From positions 186,001-250,000 of the forward strand of contig NZ_JABFFR010000005.1 in NCBI RefSeq assembly GCF_013423485.1: 64,000 bases of DNA, given 5' to 3'. A program made the position numbers and the translations under genes. This document shows, in pieces, positions 8,056 through 17,905 of the stretch (within the stretch, counting starts at the first letter, position 1; each line of letters starts with the position of its first letter). A model generated the notes under the pieces. The model was not told the DNA's origin and ran no database searches. It saw nothing but the letters and a program-made list of their open reading frames with translations. Source of the stretch: Azospirillum oleiclasticum (GTDB lineage: Bacteria; Pseudomonadota; Alphaproteobacteria; Azospirillales; Azospirillaceae).

Positions 8056-9449
8056 GGCTGTGTCTCCTTGGCTTTCCCATGCGCGGCGAGCGCGCGGTCG
8101 ATGAAATCCCCGGCCGAGCCGACATAGCCCAGCGGGTCGAACAGGCGGTCCAGCGCGTCCGCGTCGAGCGCGCCGGCGATGACGGAATCCTCGGCCAGCA
8201 CCGTGCGCAGCGGGCGGCCCGCTGCGGCGGCGCGCTTGGTGGCCTCGGACACCCGGCCGTGCGCCGCCATGCGGCCGAGCCGTTCGCCCAGCGCCATGGT
8301 CACCGCCTCCGCCATGATGGCGCCGTGGGTGAGGTCGAGGTTGGCGCGCATGCGCGCCGCGTCGATTTCCAGCCCGGCGACGGCCGTGGCCGCATGGCGC
8401 GCCGATCCGGCGACGATGCGGCACAAATCCGGCAGCGCCTGCCATTCCGCGTGCCAGCCGCCCAGCCCGCGCTCATGCTCCTGCACCATGCCGGCCAGCA
8501 GCCCGCCGACCAGCCCCGGCGCGCGCACGGCCGCCTGGAGCATCACCGCCGCCGCCACCGGGTTGCGCTTGTGCGGCATGGTGGAGGAGCCGCCGCGGCC
8601 GGGGGCTGCCGGCTCGAACGCCTCCGCCACCTCCACCTGCATCAGCAAGGACAGGTCGCGCCCGATGGTGCCCAGCGTGCCCGCCAGCAGCCCCAGAGCC
8701 GTCGCCAACTCCAGCACACGGTCGCGGGTGGCGTGCCAGGGCAGGGCGGGCAGCGGCAGGTCCAGCTCGTCGGCCAGAGCCTCGGCCACCGCCATACCGC
8801 GGTCGCCCAGCGCCGCCAGCGTCCCCGCCGCGCCGCCGAACTGGAGCGCCAGCCGGCCGCGTGCGGCGGCGATGCGCGCGCGGTCGCGGCCGACCGCGTC
8901 CAGCCAGGTCGCGGCCTTCAGGCCGAAGGTGGTGGGCAGCGCGTGCTGCAGCCAAGTGCGCGCCACCACCGGCGTGTCGCGATGCCGCCGCGCCAGATCC
9001 GCCAGCGCGTCGGCAAGGCGGGACAGGTCGCCGTCCAGCCCGCGCAGGAAATCGCGCAGTTGCAGCACCAGCCCGCTGTCCATGGCGTCCTGGCTGGTGG
9101 CGCCCCAATGGACGAAGCGCGCGGCGTCGGCGTCCGTTTCGGCGACCCGGCGGGTCAGGTGCTTGACCATCGGGATGGCGGTGTTGCCGGCCAGCGCCGC
9201 CTCCGCACCCAGGGCCGCGAGGTCATAGAGCGACGCGTCGCAGGCCGCGGCGATGGGACCGGCCGCCGCCGCCGGGATCACGCCCGCCCGCACCTCCGCC
9301 CGCGCCAGCGCCGCCTCGAAATCCAGCATGCCCTGGAGCCGGCGCGAAGGCGCGAAGGCCGCCGCCGCCTCCGCCGTGGTGAACAGCGGGTCCAGAAGGG
9401 GATCGGGCAGGGAGTCGGGCAACGGGCCGCCGCCGGAGCCGCCGGTCAT
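8052..9449 (-). CDS. pcaB: 3-carboxy-cis,cis-muconate cycloisomerase
   Basis: Lactonises 3-carboxy-cis,cis-muconate to 4-carboxymuconolactone in the protocatechuate branch of the beta-ketoadipate pathway. It is a fumarase/aspartase superfamily member with the signature GSSTMPHKRNP near residue 285 and the HWGATSQDAMDSG motif near residue 120. The frame is open to 9611, but the ATG at 9449 gives the normal length of 465 aa. It is separated by more than 34 kb from pcaDCHG on the same replicon and is coupled to a BKACE gene. The divergent IclR regulator at 9572 probably controls it. Confidence 0.92.
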   Translation of the reverse strand: MTGGSGGGPLPDSLPDPLLDPLFTTAEAAAAFAPSRRLQGMLDFEAALARAEVRAGVIPAAAAGPIAAACDASLYDLAALGAEAALAGNTAIPMVKHLTRRVAETDADAARFVHWGATSQDAMDSGLVLQLRDFLRGLDGDLSRLADALADLARRHRDTPVVARTWLQHALPTTFGLKAATWLDAVGRDRARIAAARGRLALQFGGAAGTLAALGDRGMAVAEALADELDLPLPALPWHATRDRVLELATALGLLAGTLGTIGRDLSLLMQVEVAEAFEPAAPGRGGSSTMPHKRNPVAAAVMLQAAVRAPGLVGGLLAGMVQEHERGLGGWHAEWQALPDLCRIVAGSARHAATAVAGLEIDAARMRANLDLTHGAIMAEAVTMALGERLGRMAAHGRVSEATKRAAAAGRPLRTVLAEDSVIAGALDADALDRLFDPLGYVGSAGDFIDRALAAHGKAKETQP

Positions 9450-9529
9450 GGGTGTCTCATCCTCCGCATTCGTTGAGCGGACACTGCGCGCGCTCGACCC
9501 CCTTGTCAAGGGCGAAAAACGCATGTATC

Positions 9530-9549
9530 GTTCGGTTATCGCCCATAAC
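9530..9549. promoter_or_regulatory. PcaR-like operator between pcaB and the IclR gene
   Basis: GTTCGGTTATCGCCC at 9530-9544 matches 12 of 15 positions of the PcaR site described in Pseudomonas (GTTCGATAATCGCAC). It overlaps a perfect GTTAT/ATAAC inverted repeat at 9535-9549. The site lies 22 bp before the regulator's ATG and about 80 bp before pcaB, so it could serve both divergent genes. Functional assignment is inference. Confidence 0.5.
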
Positions 9550-9571
9550 GGGGCAGGCGCGGAGGAAGCGG

Positions 9572-10375
9572 ATGATGGCGGCGGAGCCGAATGCGGGTGT
9601 GGACGCGCCAATAGACGCCGACGATCCGAACTTCATGACTTCGTTGGCCCGCGGCCTGTCGGTCATCCGCGCCTTCACGGAGCGGGAGCCGAACCTGACC
9701 ATCGCCGACGTGGCCCGCATCACCGGCCTGCCGCGCGCCGCCGCACGGCGCTGCCTGCTGACGCTGGAGCGGCTGGGCTACGCCGGCACCGACGGGCGAA
9801 CCTTCTTCCTGCGCCCGCGCATCCTGGCGTTGGGCTACTCGTTCCTGTCCTCGGCCCCGCTCGCCACCATCCTCGGGCCGGTGCTGGAGGGGGTGAGCCG
9901 GGAGCTGCAGGAATCCTCCTCCGCCGCCGTGATGGACGAGGACGAGGTGCTGTACATCGCCCGCTCCGCCACCAAGCGCATCATGTCGGTGGGGCTGAAC
10001 GTCGGCAGCCGGCTGCCCGCCTACTGCACCTCCATGGGGCGCGTCCTGCTGGCCCATTTGCCGGAGGCCGAGGTCGCCGCCTATCTCGACCGCGTGACCC
10101 TGCGTCGATTCACCAGCCGCACCATCACCGACCGGGCGCTCCTGCTGGAGGAGCTGGATCGGGTGCGCGCCCAGGGCTGGTCGATGCTCGACCAGGAGCT
10201 GGAGATCGGCCTGTGCTCGCTGGCCGTGCCGGTCGCCAACACCGCCGGCACCGTGGTCGCCGCGATCAACGTCAGCGCCCAGGCGGCGCGGGTCGACCGC
10301 GCGGAGATGACCGGCCGCTTCCTGCCGGTGCTCCAGGCCGCGGCGTCGGACACGCGCGCGTTGTTGGTGCGATAA
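9572..10375 (+). CDS. pcaR: IclR-family regulator, PcaR/PobR type
   Basis: Transcription factor of the IclR family expected to respond to beta-ketoadipate-pathway metabolites. The N-terminal helix-turn-helix (LTIADVARITGLPRAAARRCL, residues about 42-65) follows the subfamily motif FMTSLARGLSVIRAF. The C-terminal effector domain includes SVGLNVGSRLPAYCTSMGRVLL and IGLCSLAVPV. Tandem ATGs occur at 9572 and 9575 behind a GGAGGA ribosome site at 9561-9566; 267 aa is typical. It is divergent from pcaB and followed by the livKHMGF-type operon, with PcaR-like sites on both sides. The symbol is by similarity and position, not proven. Confidence 0.82.
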   Translation: MMAAEPNAGVDAPIDADDPNFMTSLARGLSVIRAFTEREPNLTIADVARITGLPRAAARRCLLTLERLGYAGTDGRTFFLRPRILALGYSFLSSAPLATILGPVLEGVSRELQESSSAAVMDEDEVLYIARSATKRIMSVGLNVGSRLPAYCTSMGRVLLAHLPEAEVAAYLDRVTLRRFTSRTITDRALLLEELDRVRAQGWSMLDQELEIGLCSLAVPVANTAGTVVAAINVSAQAARVDRAEMTGRFLPVLQAAASDTRALLVR

Positions 10376-10431
10376 CCGCACGCGCGGACCAATAATCGCC
10401 CTTGACGCGACGATCCGCCACACGGTAGGTT
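10367..10431 (+). promoter_or_regulatory. PcaR-like operators and promoter of the liv-type operon
   Basis: GTGCGATAACCGCAC at 10367-10381 (overlapping the regulator's stop codon) matches the Pseudomonas PcaR site at 13 of 15 positions. A weaker copy, GACCAATAATCGCCC, is at 10387-10401 (11 of 15). Immediately downstream are TTGACG (10402-10407) and TAGGTT (10426-10431), 18 bp apart, as candidate promoter boxes. This suggests the IclR regulator also controls the transporter operon. Confidence 0.5.
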
Positions 10432-10519
10432 CGGGTCGGAACAATTCCAAAAAACAACGACGGCAGGGTCGGCCGCGAGCGGCGGCGACGGCCCGCCAGA
10501 GGCTGGATGGGAGAGAGAC

Positions 10520-11704
10520 ATGAGCCCAGTGCTGCGCACCGCCCTGTTCGGGACCGCGGTCGGTCTGGCCCTGATGGCCGGGCCGGCGCTCGCCGCCACC
10601 ATCAAGGTCGGCGTCATCGCCCCCTTCTCCGGCCCCTTCGCGACGGCCGGCCAGACCTTCAAGCAGGCGATCGAGGTCTATCAGGCGCAGCACGGCAAGA
10701 CGGTGGGCGGCGACACCATCGAGTTCGTCTTCAAGGACCTCGACCAGGCCAACCCGGCCCAGAGCAAGGCGCTGGCGCAGGAGCTGATCGTCAAGGAGAA
10801 GGTCGGCTACCTCGCCGGCTTCTTCTTCACCCCCGACGCGCTGGCGGTGGCCCCGCTGATCGACGAGGCGAAGATCCCCTGCGTCATCTTCAACGCCGCG
10901 ACGTCCGCCATCACCGAGAAGTCGCCGCTGTACGTGCGTACGTCCTTCACGCTCTGGCAGGCGTCCGTGCCGCTGGCGGACTATGTGCACAAGCAGGGCG
11001 TGAAGAAGGTGATCACCGCGGTCAGCGACTACGGGCCCGGCATCGACGGCGAGACCGCGTTCAAGACCACCTTCGAGAAGGCCGGCGGGCAGGTGGTGGA
11101 CACCATCCGCATGCCGCTGAAGTCCACCGACTTCGCCCCCTTCATGCAACGCATCAAGGACAGCGGTGCGGAGGCCATCTACGCCTTCCTGCCCGCCGGC
11201 CCGACCACGCTGGCCTTCGCCAAGGCGTTCAACGACACCGGGCTTAAGGCCGCCGGCATCAAGTTCTTCGGCCCCGGCGACATCACGCAGGAGCCGGACC
11301 TGCCGGCGCTGGGCGACGCCGCTCTGGGCATCGTGACCTCCTTCCACTACAGCCAGGCGCACGACAGCGCCATGAACAAGGCCTTCGTCGCCAAGCACAA
11401 GGAGCTGTTCGGCTCGACCCAGACGGTGACCTTCACCTCGGTCGGCGCCTATGACGGCACCCACCTGATCTACAAGATGGTGGAGGCCACGGGCGGCAAG
11501 TCCGACGGTGCCAAGGCGGTGGACGCCATCAAGAACCTGAGCTGGGAAAGCCCGCGCGGGCCGCTGAAGCTCGATCCCGCCTCGCGCACCGTCATCCAGA
11601 CCATGTACATCCGCGAGACGGTGCGCGGCGCCGACGGCCTGATCAACAAGGAGATCGCCGCCATTCCCGACCAGCCCGACTACGGCTACAAGGGCGGGAA
11701 GTAA
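10520..11704 (+). CDS. Branched-chain-amino-acid-type ABC transporter substrate-binding protein
   Basis: Periplasmic type I binding protein (LivK/HAAT family) of 394 aa. A Sec signal peptide ends near AGPALAA; the mature protein begins TIKVGVIAPFSGPFATAGQ, the usual first strand and ligand-binding loop of the family. Later parts show VSDYGPGIDGE and FMQRIKDSGAEAIYAF. A GGGAGAGAG ribosome site precedes the ATG. It heads an operon with two permeases and two ATPases. The position between a PcaR-like regulator and pobR/pobA suggests an aromatic acid such as 4-hydroxybenzoate or protocatechuate as ligand rather than an amino acid; this is inference. Confidence 0.88.
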   Translation: MSPVLRTALFGTAVGLALMAGPALAATIKVGVIAPFSGPFATAGQTFKQAIEVYQAQHGKTVGGDTIEFVFKDLDQANPAQSKALAQELIVKEKVGYLAGFFFTPDALAVAPLIDEAKIPCVIFNAATSAITEKSPLYVRTSFTLWQASVPLADYVHKQGVKKVITAVSDYGPGIDGETAFKTTFEKAGGQVVDTIRMPLKSTDFAPFMQRIKDSGAEAIYAFLPAGPTTLAFAKAFNDTGLKAAGIKFFGPGDITQEPDLPALGDAALGIVTSFHYSQAHDSAMNKAFVAKHKELFGSTQTVTFTSVGAYDGTHLIYKMVEATGGKSDGAKAVDAIKNLSWESPRGPLKLDPASRTVIQTMYIRETVRGADGLINKEIAAIPDQPDYGYKGGK

Positions 11705-11755
11705 GGGTCTCGCAGGGGGCCCCGCCGCGACCCCGTCCCATCCGGAGCCCGACCC

Positions 11756-12625
11756 ATGCAGACCGTCTACGGGATCGTCATCGACGGCATCGCCTACGGG
11801 ATGATCCTGTTCATCATCTCGGTCGGGCTGTCGGTGACGCTGGGCCTGATGCGGGTGGTGAACCTCGCGCATGGCGCCTTCGCCATGGTGGCCGGCTATC
11901 TCGCCTCCTACGCCGTGCAGGCGATGGGGGTTCCCTATCTGGTGGCGCTGCTGGCGGTGGTGGCGCTGACGGTGGCGCTGGCCCTGCCGCTGGAGCGGCT
12001 GCTCTACCGCCGCATCTACGGCTCCGCCAACGAGCTGGCGCAGGTGCTGCTGACCATCGGGCTGACCTTCGTGGTGGTGGCCTCCGTCAACTACATCTTC
12101 GGACCGACCCTGAAGCGCATCCCGCTGCCGGAGTTCCTGACCGGTACGGTCGATCTCGGCCCCAAGGAGATCCCGGCGCACCGCGCCTTCGTGATCGTGG
12201 TGGGGGTGGCGGCGTTGCTCGGGCTGTGGGGGCTGCTGGAGCGCACGGATTTCGGCATCCGCCTGCGCGCCGCGGTGGAGAATCCGGAGATGGCGGCCGC
12301 ACTCGGCATCCGCACCGAGCGGCTCTACGCGATCACCTTCGGGCTGGGGGTCGGGCTGGCGGCGCTGGGCGGGGTGCTGGGGGCGGAGCTGCTGCCGCTG
12401 GAGCCCTATTACGCGCTGCGCTACATCGTGCTGTTCCTGGCGGTGGTGGCGGTCGGCGGGGCCGGCAGCATCTTCGGGTCGGCGGCGGCGGCGCTGTCGC
12501 TCGGCATCATCGACACCGCCGGCAAGTATCTGTACCCCAGCTTCGGCGAGTTCTTCTTCTACGCCGCCATCATGATCATCCTGTTCCGCTGGCCGCACGG
12601 CTTCTTCCAGGGGAAATCCGCATGA
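11756..12625 (+). CDS. livH: LivH-type ABC transporter permease
   Basis: Inner-membrane permease of the HAAT family, 289 aa, about eight hydrophobic helices. The family hallmark is near the N-terminus (GLMRVVNLAHGAFAMVAGY), and the cytoplasmic coupling region LRAAVENPEMAAALGI is at about residues 170-185. It follows the binding protein after 51 bp and overlaps livM by four bases (ATGA). It would form a heterodimer channel with LivM. The symbol refers to family membership; substrate is predicted aromatic from context. Confidence 0.9.
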   Translation: MQTVYGIVIDGIAYGMILFIISVGLSVTLGLMRVVNLAHGAFAMVAGYLASYAVQAMGVPYLVALLAVVALTVALALPLERLLYRRIYGSANELAQVLLTIGLTFVVVASVNYIFGPTLKRIPLPEFLTGTVDLGPKEIPAHRAFVIVVGVAALLGLWGLLERTDFGIRLRAAVENPEMAAALGIRTERLYAITFGLGVGLAALGGVLGAELLPLEPYYALRYIVLFLAVVAVGGAGSIFGSAAAALSLGIIDTAGKYLYPSFGEFFFYAAIMIILFRWPHGFFQGKSA

Positions 12626-13647
12626 CCGCGGCCGTGACCAAGGCACCCGCTGGCGCCACCGCCGCAGCGATCACCGCCATTCCGCCGCGCCCGTCGCGGG
12701 CGTTCCGGGATGCGGTGGCGGTGGCGCTGATCGCCGGGGGCGGACTGGCCGCCTATTGGATCTTTCCCGAGGATCTGGGGCTGCTCACCCGCATCCTGGC
12801 GACGTGCCTGTATGTCCTGTCGCTCGATCTGGTGCTGGGCTTCTGCGGCATCGCCACGCTGGGGCAGGCGGCGCTGTTCGGCACCGGCGCCTACGCCGCC
12901 GGCATCGCGGCGGTGCATCTGGTGGCCGACCCCATCCTGCTGCTGGTCGTCGGCGGCGTGGCGGGCGGGCTGATGGCGCTGGCGACCGGCGCCCTGGTCC
13001 TGCGCGCGCACGGGTTGACGCTGCTGATGCTGACCATCGCCGTCACCCAGCTCCTGCAGGAGCTGGCGAACAAGCTGCGCTGGCTGACCGGCGGCAGCGA
13101 CGGGCTGTCGGGCGTCGAGCCCGACCCGGTGCTGGGGCTGTTCCGCTTCGACATGTACGGGCGCACCTCCTACCTGTTCGCGCTGGCGGTGCTGGTGGTG
13201 GGCGTCGTGGTGGCGCAGCGCATCGTGCGCTCGCCCTTCGGGCTGGCCTGCCGCGGCGTGAAGGAGGACCCCTTGCGCGTCGCGGCACTCGGCGGCTCGC
13301 CGCGGGGGCATCTGGTCGGCATGTACACGGTGTCCGGCGTCTTCGCCGGGGTGGCGGGGGCGCTGACCGCGGTCACCAGTGGCATCGTCGGGCTGGACAG
13401 CCTGAGCTTCACCTGGTCGGCGGAGGCGCTGGTCATGCTGGTGCTGGGCGGGGCCGGGCATCTGTATGGTGCCGTGGTGGGCACCGTCGCCTTCATGGGG
13501 GTGCATCACGTGCTGGCCTCCACCAACCCGTTCCACTGGATGCTGTTCATCGGGCTGTTCCTGATGGCGATCGTGCTGTTCGCCCCCGGCGGCATCACCG
13601 GTGGGGTCGCGCGCATCGCCGGGCTGGTCCGCCGGAGGGCGCCATGA
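12622..13647 (+). CDS. livM: LivM-type ABC transporter permease
   Basis: Second HAAT permease, 341 aa, starting at an ATG that overlaps livH's stop. It shows the LivM pattern: YVLSLDLVLGFCGIATLGQAALFG after the first helices, and the coupling segment GVKEDPLRVAALGG. An Ala/Pro-rich cytoplasmic N-terminus of about 30 residues precedes the first helix. The end overlaps the livG start by four bases. It would pair with LivH in the inner membrane. Confidence 0.9.
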   Translation: MTAAVTKAPAGATAAAITAIPPRPSRAFRDAVAVALIAGGGLAAYWIFPEDLGLLTRILATCLYVLSLDLVLGFCGIATLGQAALFGTGAYAAGIAAVHLVADPILLLVVGGVAGGLMALATGALVLRAHGLTLLMLTIAVTQLLQELANKLRWLTGGSDGLSGVEPDPVLGLFRFDMYGRTSYLFALAVLVVGVVVAQRIVRSPFGLACRGVKEDPLRVAALGGSPRGHLVGMYTVSGVFAGVAGALTAVTSGIVGLDSLSFTWSAEALVMLVLGGAGHLYGAVVGTVAFMGVHHVLASTNPFHWMLFIGLFLMAIVLFAPGGITGGVARIAGLVRRRAP

Positions 13648-14411
13648 CCGCCGCGCTGCTCCAGGTCGAGCGGCTGTCGAAGAATTTCGGCGGCCTGCAG
13701 GTCTCGGCCGACATCGACATGGAACTCCACCCCGGCGACCGCTGCGCCTTGATCGGGCCGAACGGGGCGGGGAAGACCACCTTCGTCAACCTCGTCACCG
13801 GGGTGCTGAGCCCCACCGCGGGGACCGTGCGGCTGGAGGGGCGGGACATCACCGGCCTGTCGGCGCAGGCGCGGGTGCGCCTCGGCCTCGTCCGCAGCTT
13901 CCAGGTGGCGCGGCTCTTCCGGTCGATGACCGTGCGCGAGCATCTGGAGCTCGCCATACTTCAGCGCGAGCGGCGGACCTGGGCGCTCTTCGCGTCGGTC
14001 GGGCGGACCAGGGGGCTGGCCGGAGAGGTGGCCGGGCTGCTCGCCACCATGGGGCTGGGGGCGGTGGCGGACACCGCGGTCGGCCAGCTCGCCTACGGCC
14101 AGCAGCGCCTGCTGGAGATCGCGCTGGCGCTGGCGCTCAAACCGAAGGTGCTGATCCTCGACGAGCCGGCGGCGGGCGTGCCGCATTCGGAAAGCCAGCG
14201 CATCCTCGACGCGCTCGACCGGCTGCCCCCGGATCTGGCCGTGCTGATGATCGAGCACGACATGGACCTCGTCTTCCGCTTTGCCCGGCGCATCATCGTG
14301 CTGGCGCAGGGGCGGCTCCTGTGCAGCGGCAGCGCCGCCGACATCGCCGCGGACGAGCGCGTCCGCGAGGTCTATCTGGGGAGCCGGGGCCATGCCGCCC
14401 ATCGCGCCTGA
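13644..14411 (+). CDS. livG: LivG-type ABC transporter ATP-binding protein
   Basis: First ATPase of the HAAT importer, 255 aa. Walker A is GPNGAGKTT, the LivG-typical degenerate signature is LAYGQQR, Walker B is VLILDEPAAG, and the H-loop is VLMIEHDMD. The family region RSFQVARLF after the Q-loop is also present. The ATG overlaps the livM stop by four bases; the 3' end overlaps the livF start by 20 bases, so all five genes are probably co-transcribed and translationally coupled. Confidence 0.9.
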   Translation: MTAALLQVERLSKNFGGLQVSADIDMELHPGDRCALIGPNGAGKTTFVNLVTGVLSPTAGTVRLEGRDITGLSAQARVRLGLVRSFQVARLFRSMTVREHLELAILQRERRTWALFASVGRTRGLAGEVAGLLATMGLGAVADTAVGQLAYGQQRLLEIALALALKPKVLILDEPAAGVPHSESQRILDALDRLPPDLAVLMIEHDMDLVFRFARRIIVLAQGRLLCSGSAADIAADERVREVYLGSRGHAAHRA

Positions 14412-15126
14412 AACCGCCACGCCCAAATCGGCCGCGCTGGAGATCGACGGCCTGATCGCCGGCTACGGCCAGACGCGGATTCTGGAGGGGGTCGGGCTGA
14501 CGGTGCCGGCCGGCGGCCGGCTGGCGGTGCTCGGCCGCAACGGGGTGGGCAAGACCACGCTGATGGCGACGCTGGTCGGCCAGACCACCCGCCACGCCGG
14601 CACCATCCGGCTGGGCGGTCGCGACATCACCGGGCTGGACAGCGCGCGCCGCGCCGCCGCCGGTCTCGGCTATGTGCCGCAGACGCGCGACGTGTTCCGC
14701 ATGCTGACGGTGGAGGAGAACCTGATCACCGGGCTGAAAGGCGGGCCGCGCGACCGCATCGAGACCGCCTACGCCCTGTTCCCCCGGCTGAAGGAGCGGC
14801 GGCGCAACGGCGCCGGCAACCTGTCCGGCGGCGAACAGCAGATGCTGTCCGTCGCCCGCGCCCTGCTGGGCGAGCCGGCGGTGCTGCTGCTCGACGAGCC
14901 GCTGGAGGGGCTGGCGCCGGTCATCTGCGACCAGCTCATGGAGGCGCTGACGGGCCTGTCGATGACGGTGATCCTGGTGGAGCAGCAGATCGACCGGGCG
15001 TTGGAGTTCTGCCGCGACCTCGTCATCCTCGACCGCGGCCGCGTCGTCCACAGCGGACCCGCCGCAGCGGCCCGCGACGATCACGCGCTGCTGGAACGTC
15101 ACCTGGGCGTGGCCCTGATGGCGTGA
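14392..15126 (+). CDS. livF: LivF-type ABC transporter ATP-binding protein
   Basis: Second ATPase of the importer, 244 aa. Walker A is GRNGVGKTT (Val in place of the usual Ala), the signature is LSGGEQQM, Walker B is AVLLLDEPLEG and the switch His is replaced by Gln in ILVEQQID, which is normal for LivF. The start at 14392 overlaps livG by 20 bp; an upstream in-frame ATG at 14281 lies deep inside livG and is unlikely. It ends the operon shortly before the convergent DUF6455 gene. Confidence 0.88.
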   Translation: MPPIAPETATPKSAALEIDGLIAGYGQTRILEGVGLTVPAGGRLAVLGRNGVGKTTLMATLVGQTTRHAGTIRLGGRDITGLDSARRAAAGLGYVPQTRDVFRMLTVEENLITGLKGGPRDRIETAYALFPRLKERRRNGAGNLSGGEQQMLSVARALLGEPAVLLLDEPLEGLAPVICDQLMEALTGLSMTVILVEQQIDRALEFCRDLVILDRGRVVHSGPAAAARDDHALLERHLGVALMA

Positions 15127-15147
15127 GGGCGATGGCGTGATGGCCGG

Positions 15148-15561
15148 TCAGCCGCACACCCCGTCCAGCCGGTCCATGCTGTAGGCGTTGGGGCAGATGC
15201 GGGCGTGCTCGGCGGCGTTGCCGTCGGCCAGGAAGCGGCGGCAGGCGGCGGTGCTGCGGCAGCCGGAGCAGACCCGTTGCATGTCGCGCAGCAGGTCCAG
15301 CCGCTCGTGCGCCAGCGCGTCCGCGTCCACCCCGTGCAGGGTCAGGGCGGCGGGCAGCAGAACCCCCACCTGCCGGGCGTGGTCCAGAACGCTGGGCAGA
15401 TCCGTGTGCGACAGGCCGGCGTCGCCCAGCATCCGGTCCAACTCGCCCGGTGCCATGGCCGCCAGTTCGCGGCGGTCGCGCCAGGCATCGATGAAGCGGG
15501 CGATGGCGCCCTTGTCGGGTTTGGCTGCTCCGGGTTTCGGCACGGCGGCGGCGGTGTTCAT
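15148..15561 (-). CDS. DUF6455-type small cysteine-motif protein
   Basis: Protein of 137 aa with an Ala/Pro/Lys-rich N-terminus and a conserved C-terminal part. There four cysteines are arranged as CSGC, then C in STAACRRFL, then C in ARICPNAYSM, a pattern that could bind an iron-sulphur cluster or zinc. It resembles the DUF6455 family, often found in alphaproteobacteria and of unknown function. The frame opens at 15639, but the ATG at 15561 has a GGGGAGCC ribosome site. It is convergent with livF and downstream of pobR; no functional link is evident. Confidence 0.7.
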   Translation of the reverse strand: MNTAAAVPKPGAAKPDKGAIARFIDAWRDRRELAAMAPGELDRMLGDAGLSHTDLPSVLDHARQVGVLLPAALTLHGVDADALAHERLDLLRDMQRVCSGCRSTAACRRFLADGNAAEHARICPNAYSMDRLDGVCG

Positions 15562-15625
15562 GGCGGGCTCCCCTGAAGATTGGCCAAGTTTACGGAAGGT
15601 CCCGCGGCGCCGGCGTTGATCCGCG

Positions 15626-16519
15626 TCAATCCTCCGCACCGCGCACGTGCCGCTGCCGGTAGGCGAGCGGCGTCATCCCCTCCCGCTTGGTGAAGAAGCG
15701 GGAGAAATAGGCCGGGTCCTCGAAGCCCAGGTGGTAGCCGACCTCGCTCATGGTCATCGCCGTGTAGATCAGGTTGCGCTTGGCCTCCAGCAGCAGCCGG
15801 TTGTGGACGAGCTGGAGCGTGGAACAGCCGGCGACGCGCCGGCAGGCGGTGTTCAGCCGCCCCGCCGTCACCCCCAGCGCGTCGGCGTAGGCCTCCACCG
15901 CCCAATGCTCGCGGAAGCGCTGCTCGACGAGCTGGCGCAGCCGTCCGACCAGCCGCAGGTCCGGACCCGCGATGTCGGCCGCGGCGCTGCCGTCCTGCCC
16001 CAGCCGGGCGACGGTGACCAGGATCAGGGCGACATGGGCGGCGATGGCGCTGGCCCGCCCGACGCCCGACCACAGGAATTCCCGCTCCACCGCCGCGAAG
16101 GCGTGGGCCAGATCCGGCAGCGCGCGATCGCCGGGATCGAGGTCGTGCAGCAGCGGCATCTCCAGCGCCGTGCGCAAGGCCGGTTCCCGCACCCCGGCCA
16201 ACGCGTCGGACACGAAGCCGTCGGACATGGTCAGCACCTGTCCCTGCGTCTCCGGCTCGAAGTCGAAGCCGTGCACCACCCCGACCGGCACGGCGAGGAA
16301 GGCCGGCGCGCGGAAGGGGCGCACCGCCTCGTCCACGCGGAACAGCCCGCCACCGCCCGACACCAGCAGCGCATGGCGCAGGCCGGTGTGCCGGTGTGGA
16401 CGGATTGTCCAATCCACCAGCCGCCCGCGGGTCGGGATGGACTCCACATGGACGAAGCCCGGCTCCACCTCTCCCGGCGGTTCGCCATACAGCATGAAGG
16501 TCGGGATCGGGGCGGTCAT
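15626..16519 (-). CDS. pobR: AraC-family regulator of pobA (PobR type)
   Basis: Transcriptional activator expected to switch on pobA in response to 4-hydroxybenzoate. The N-terminal cupin-like sensor contains HRHTGLRHALLVSGGGG; the C-terminal AraC DNA-binding domain spans about residues 195-290. The first helix-turn-helix is around VEAYADALGVTAGRL, and the second shows the family signature EVGYHLGFEDPAYFSRFFTKREGMTP in part. It is divergent from pobA with a 140-bp shared control region. AraC-type PobR proteins are known partners of pobA in alphaproteobacteria. Confidence 0.88.
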   Translation of the reverse strand: MTAPIPTFMLYGEPPGEVEPGFVHVESIPTRGRLVDWTIRPHRHTGLRHALLVSGGGGLFRVDEAVRPFRAPAFLAVPVGVVHGFDFEPETQGQVLTMSDGFVSDALAGVREPALRTALEMPLLHDLDPGDRALPDLAHAFAAVEREFLWSGVGRASAIAAHVALILVTVARLGQDGSAAADIAGPDLRLVGRLRQLVEQRFREHWAVEAYADALGVTAGRLNTACRRVAGCSTLQLVHNRLLLEAKRNLIYTAMTMSEVGYHLGFEDPAYFSRFFTKREGMTPLAYRQRHVRGAED

Positions 16520-16548
16520 CGGTCGTCGGTGGCGGATCGTCCTGGTGA

Positions 16549-17856
<1,308 letters not shown>

Positions 17857-17866
17857 TACGGGGCGT

Positions 17867-17900
17867 AGCGCCTCCCCCGCTGCGGAGCGGGGGAGGCGCT
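17867..17900. terminator. Bidirectional stem-loop terminator after pobA
   Basis: A perfect 15-bp inverted repeat (AGCGCCTCCCCCGCT and its complement) closes a GCGG tetraloop. It lies between the ends of pobA (plus) and a small minus-strand gene, so it can act for both. There is no U-run, as is common in GC-rich genomes. Confidence 0.65.
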
Positions 17901-17905
17901 GGTTC

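Noticed and set aside
9536..12646. Open frame of more than 1000 codons on the minus strand
   Set aside because: Antisense to the IclR regulator, binding protein and LivH, all recognisable families; the composition (His/Gln/Arg-rich) is that of a shadow frame.
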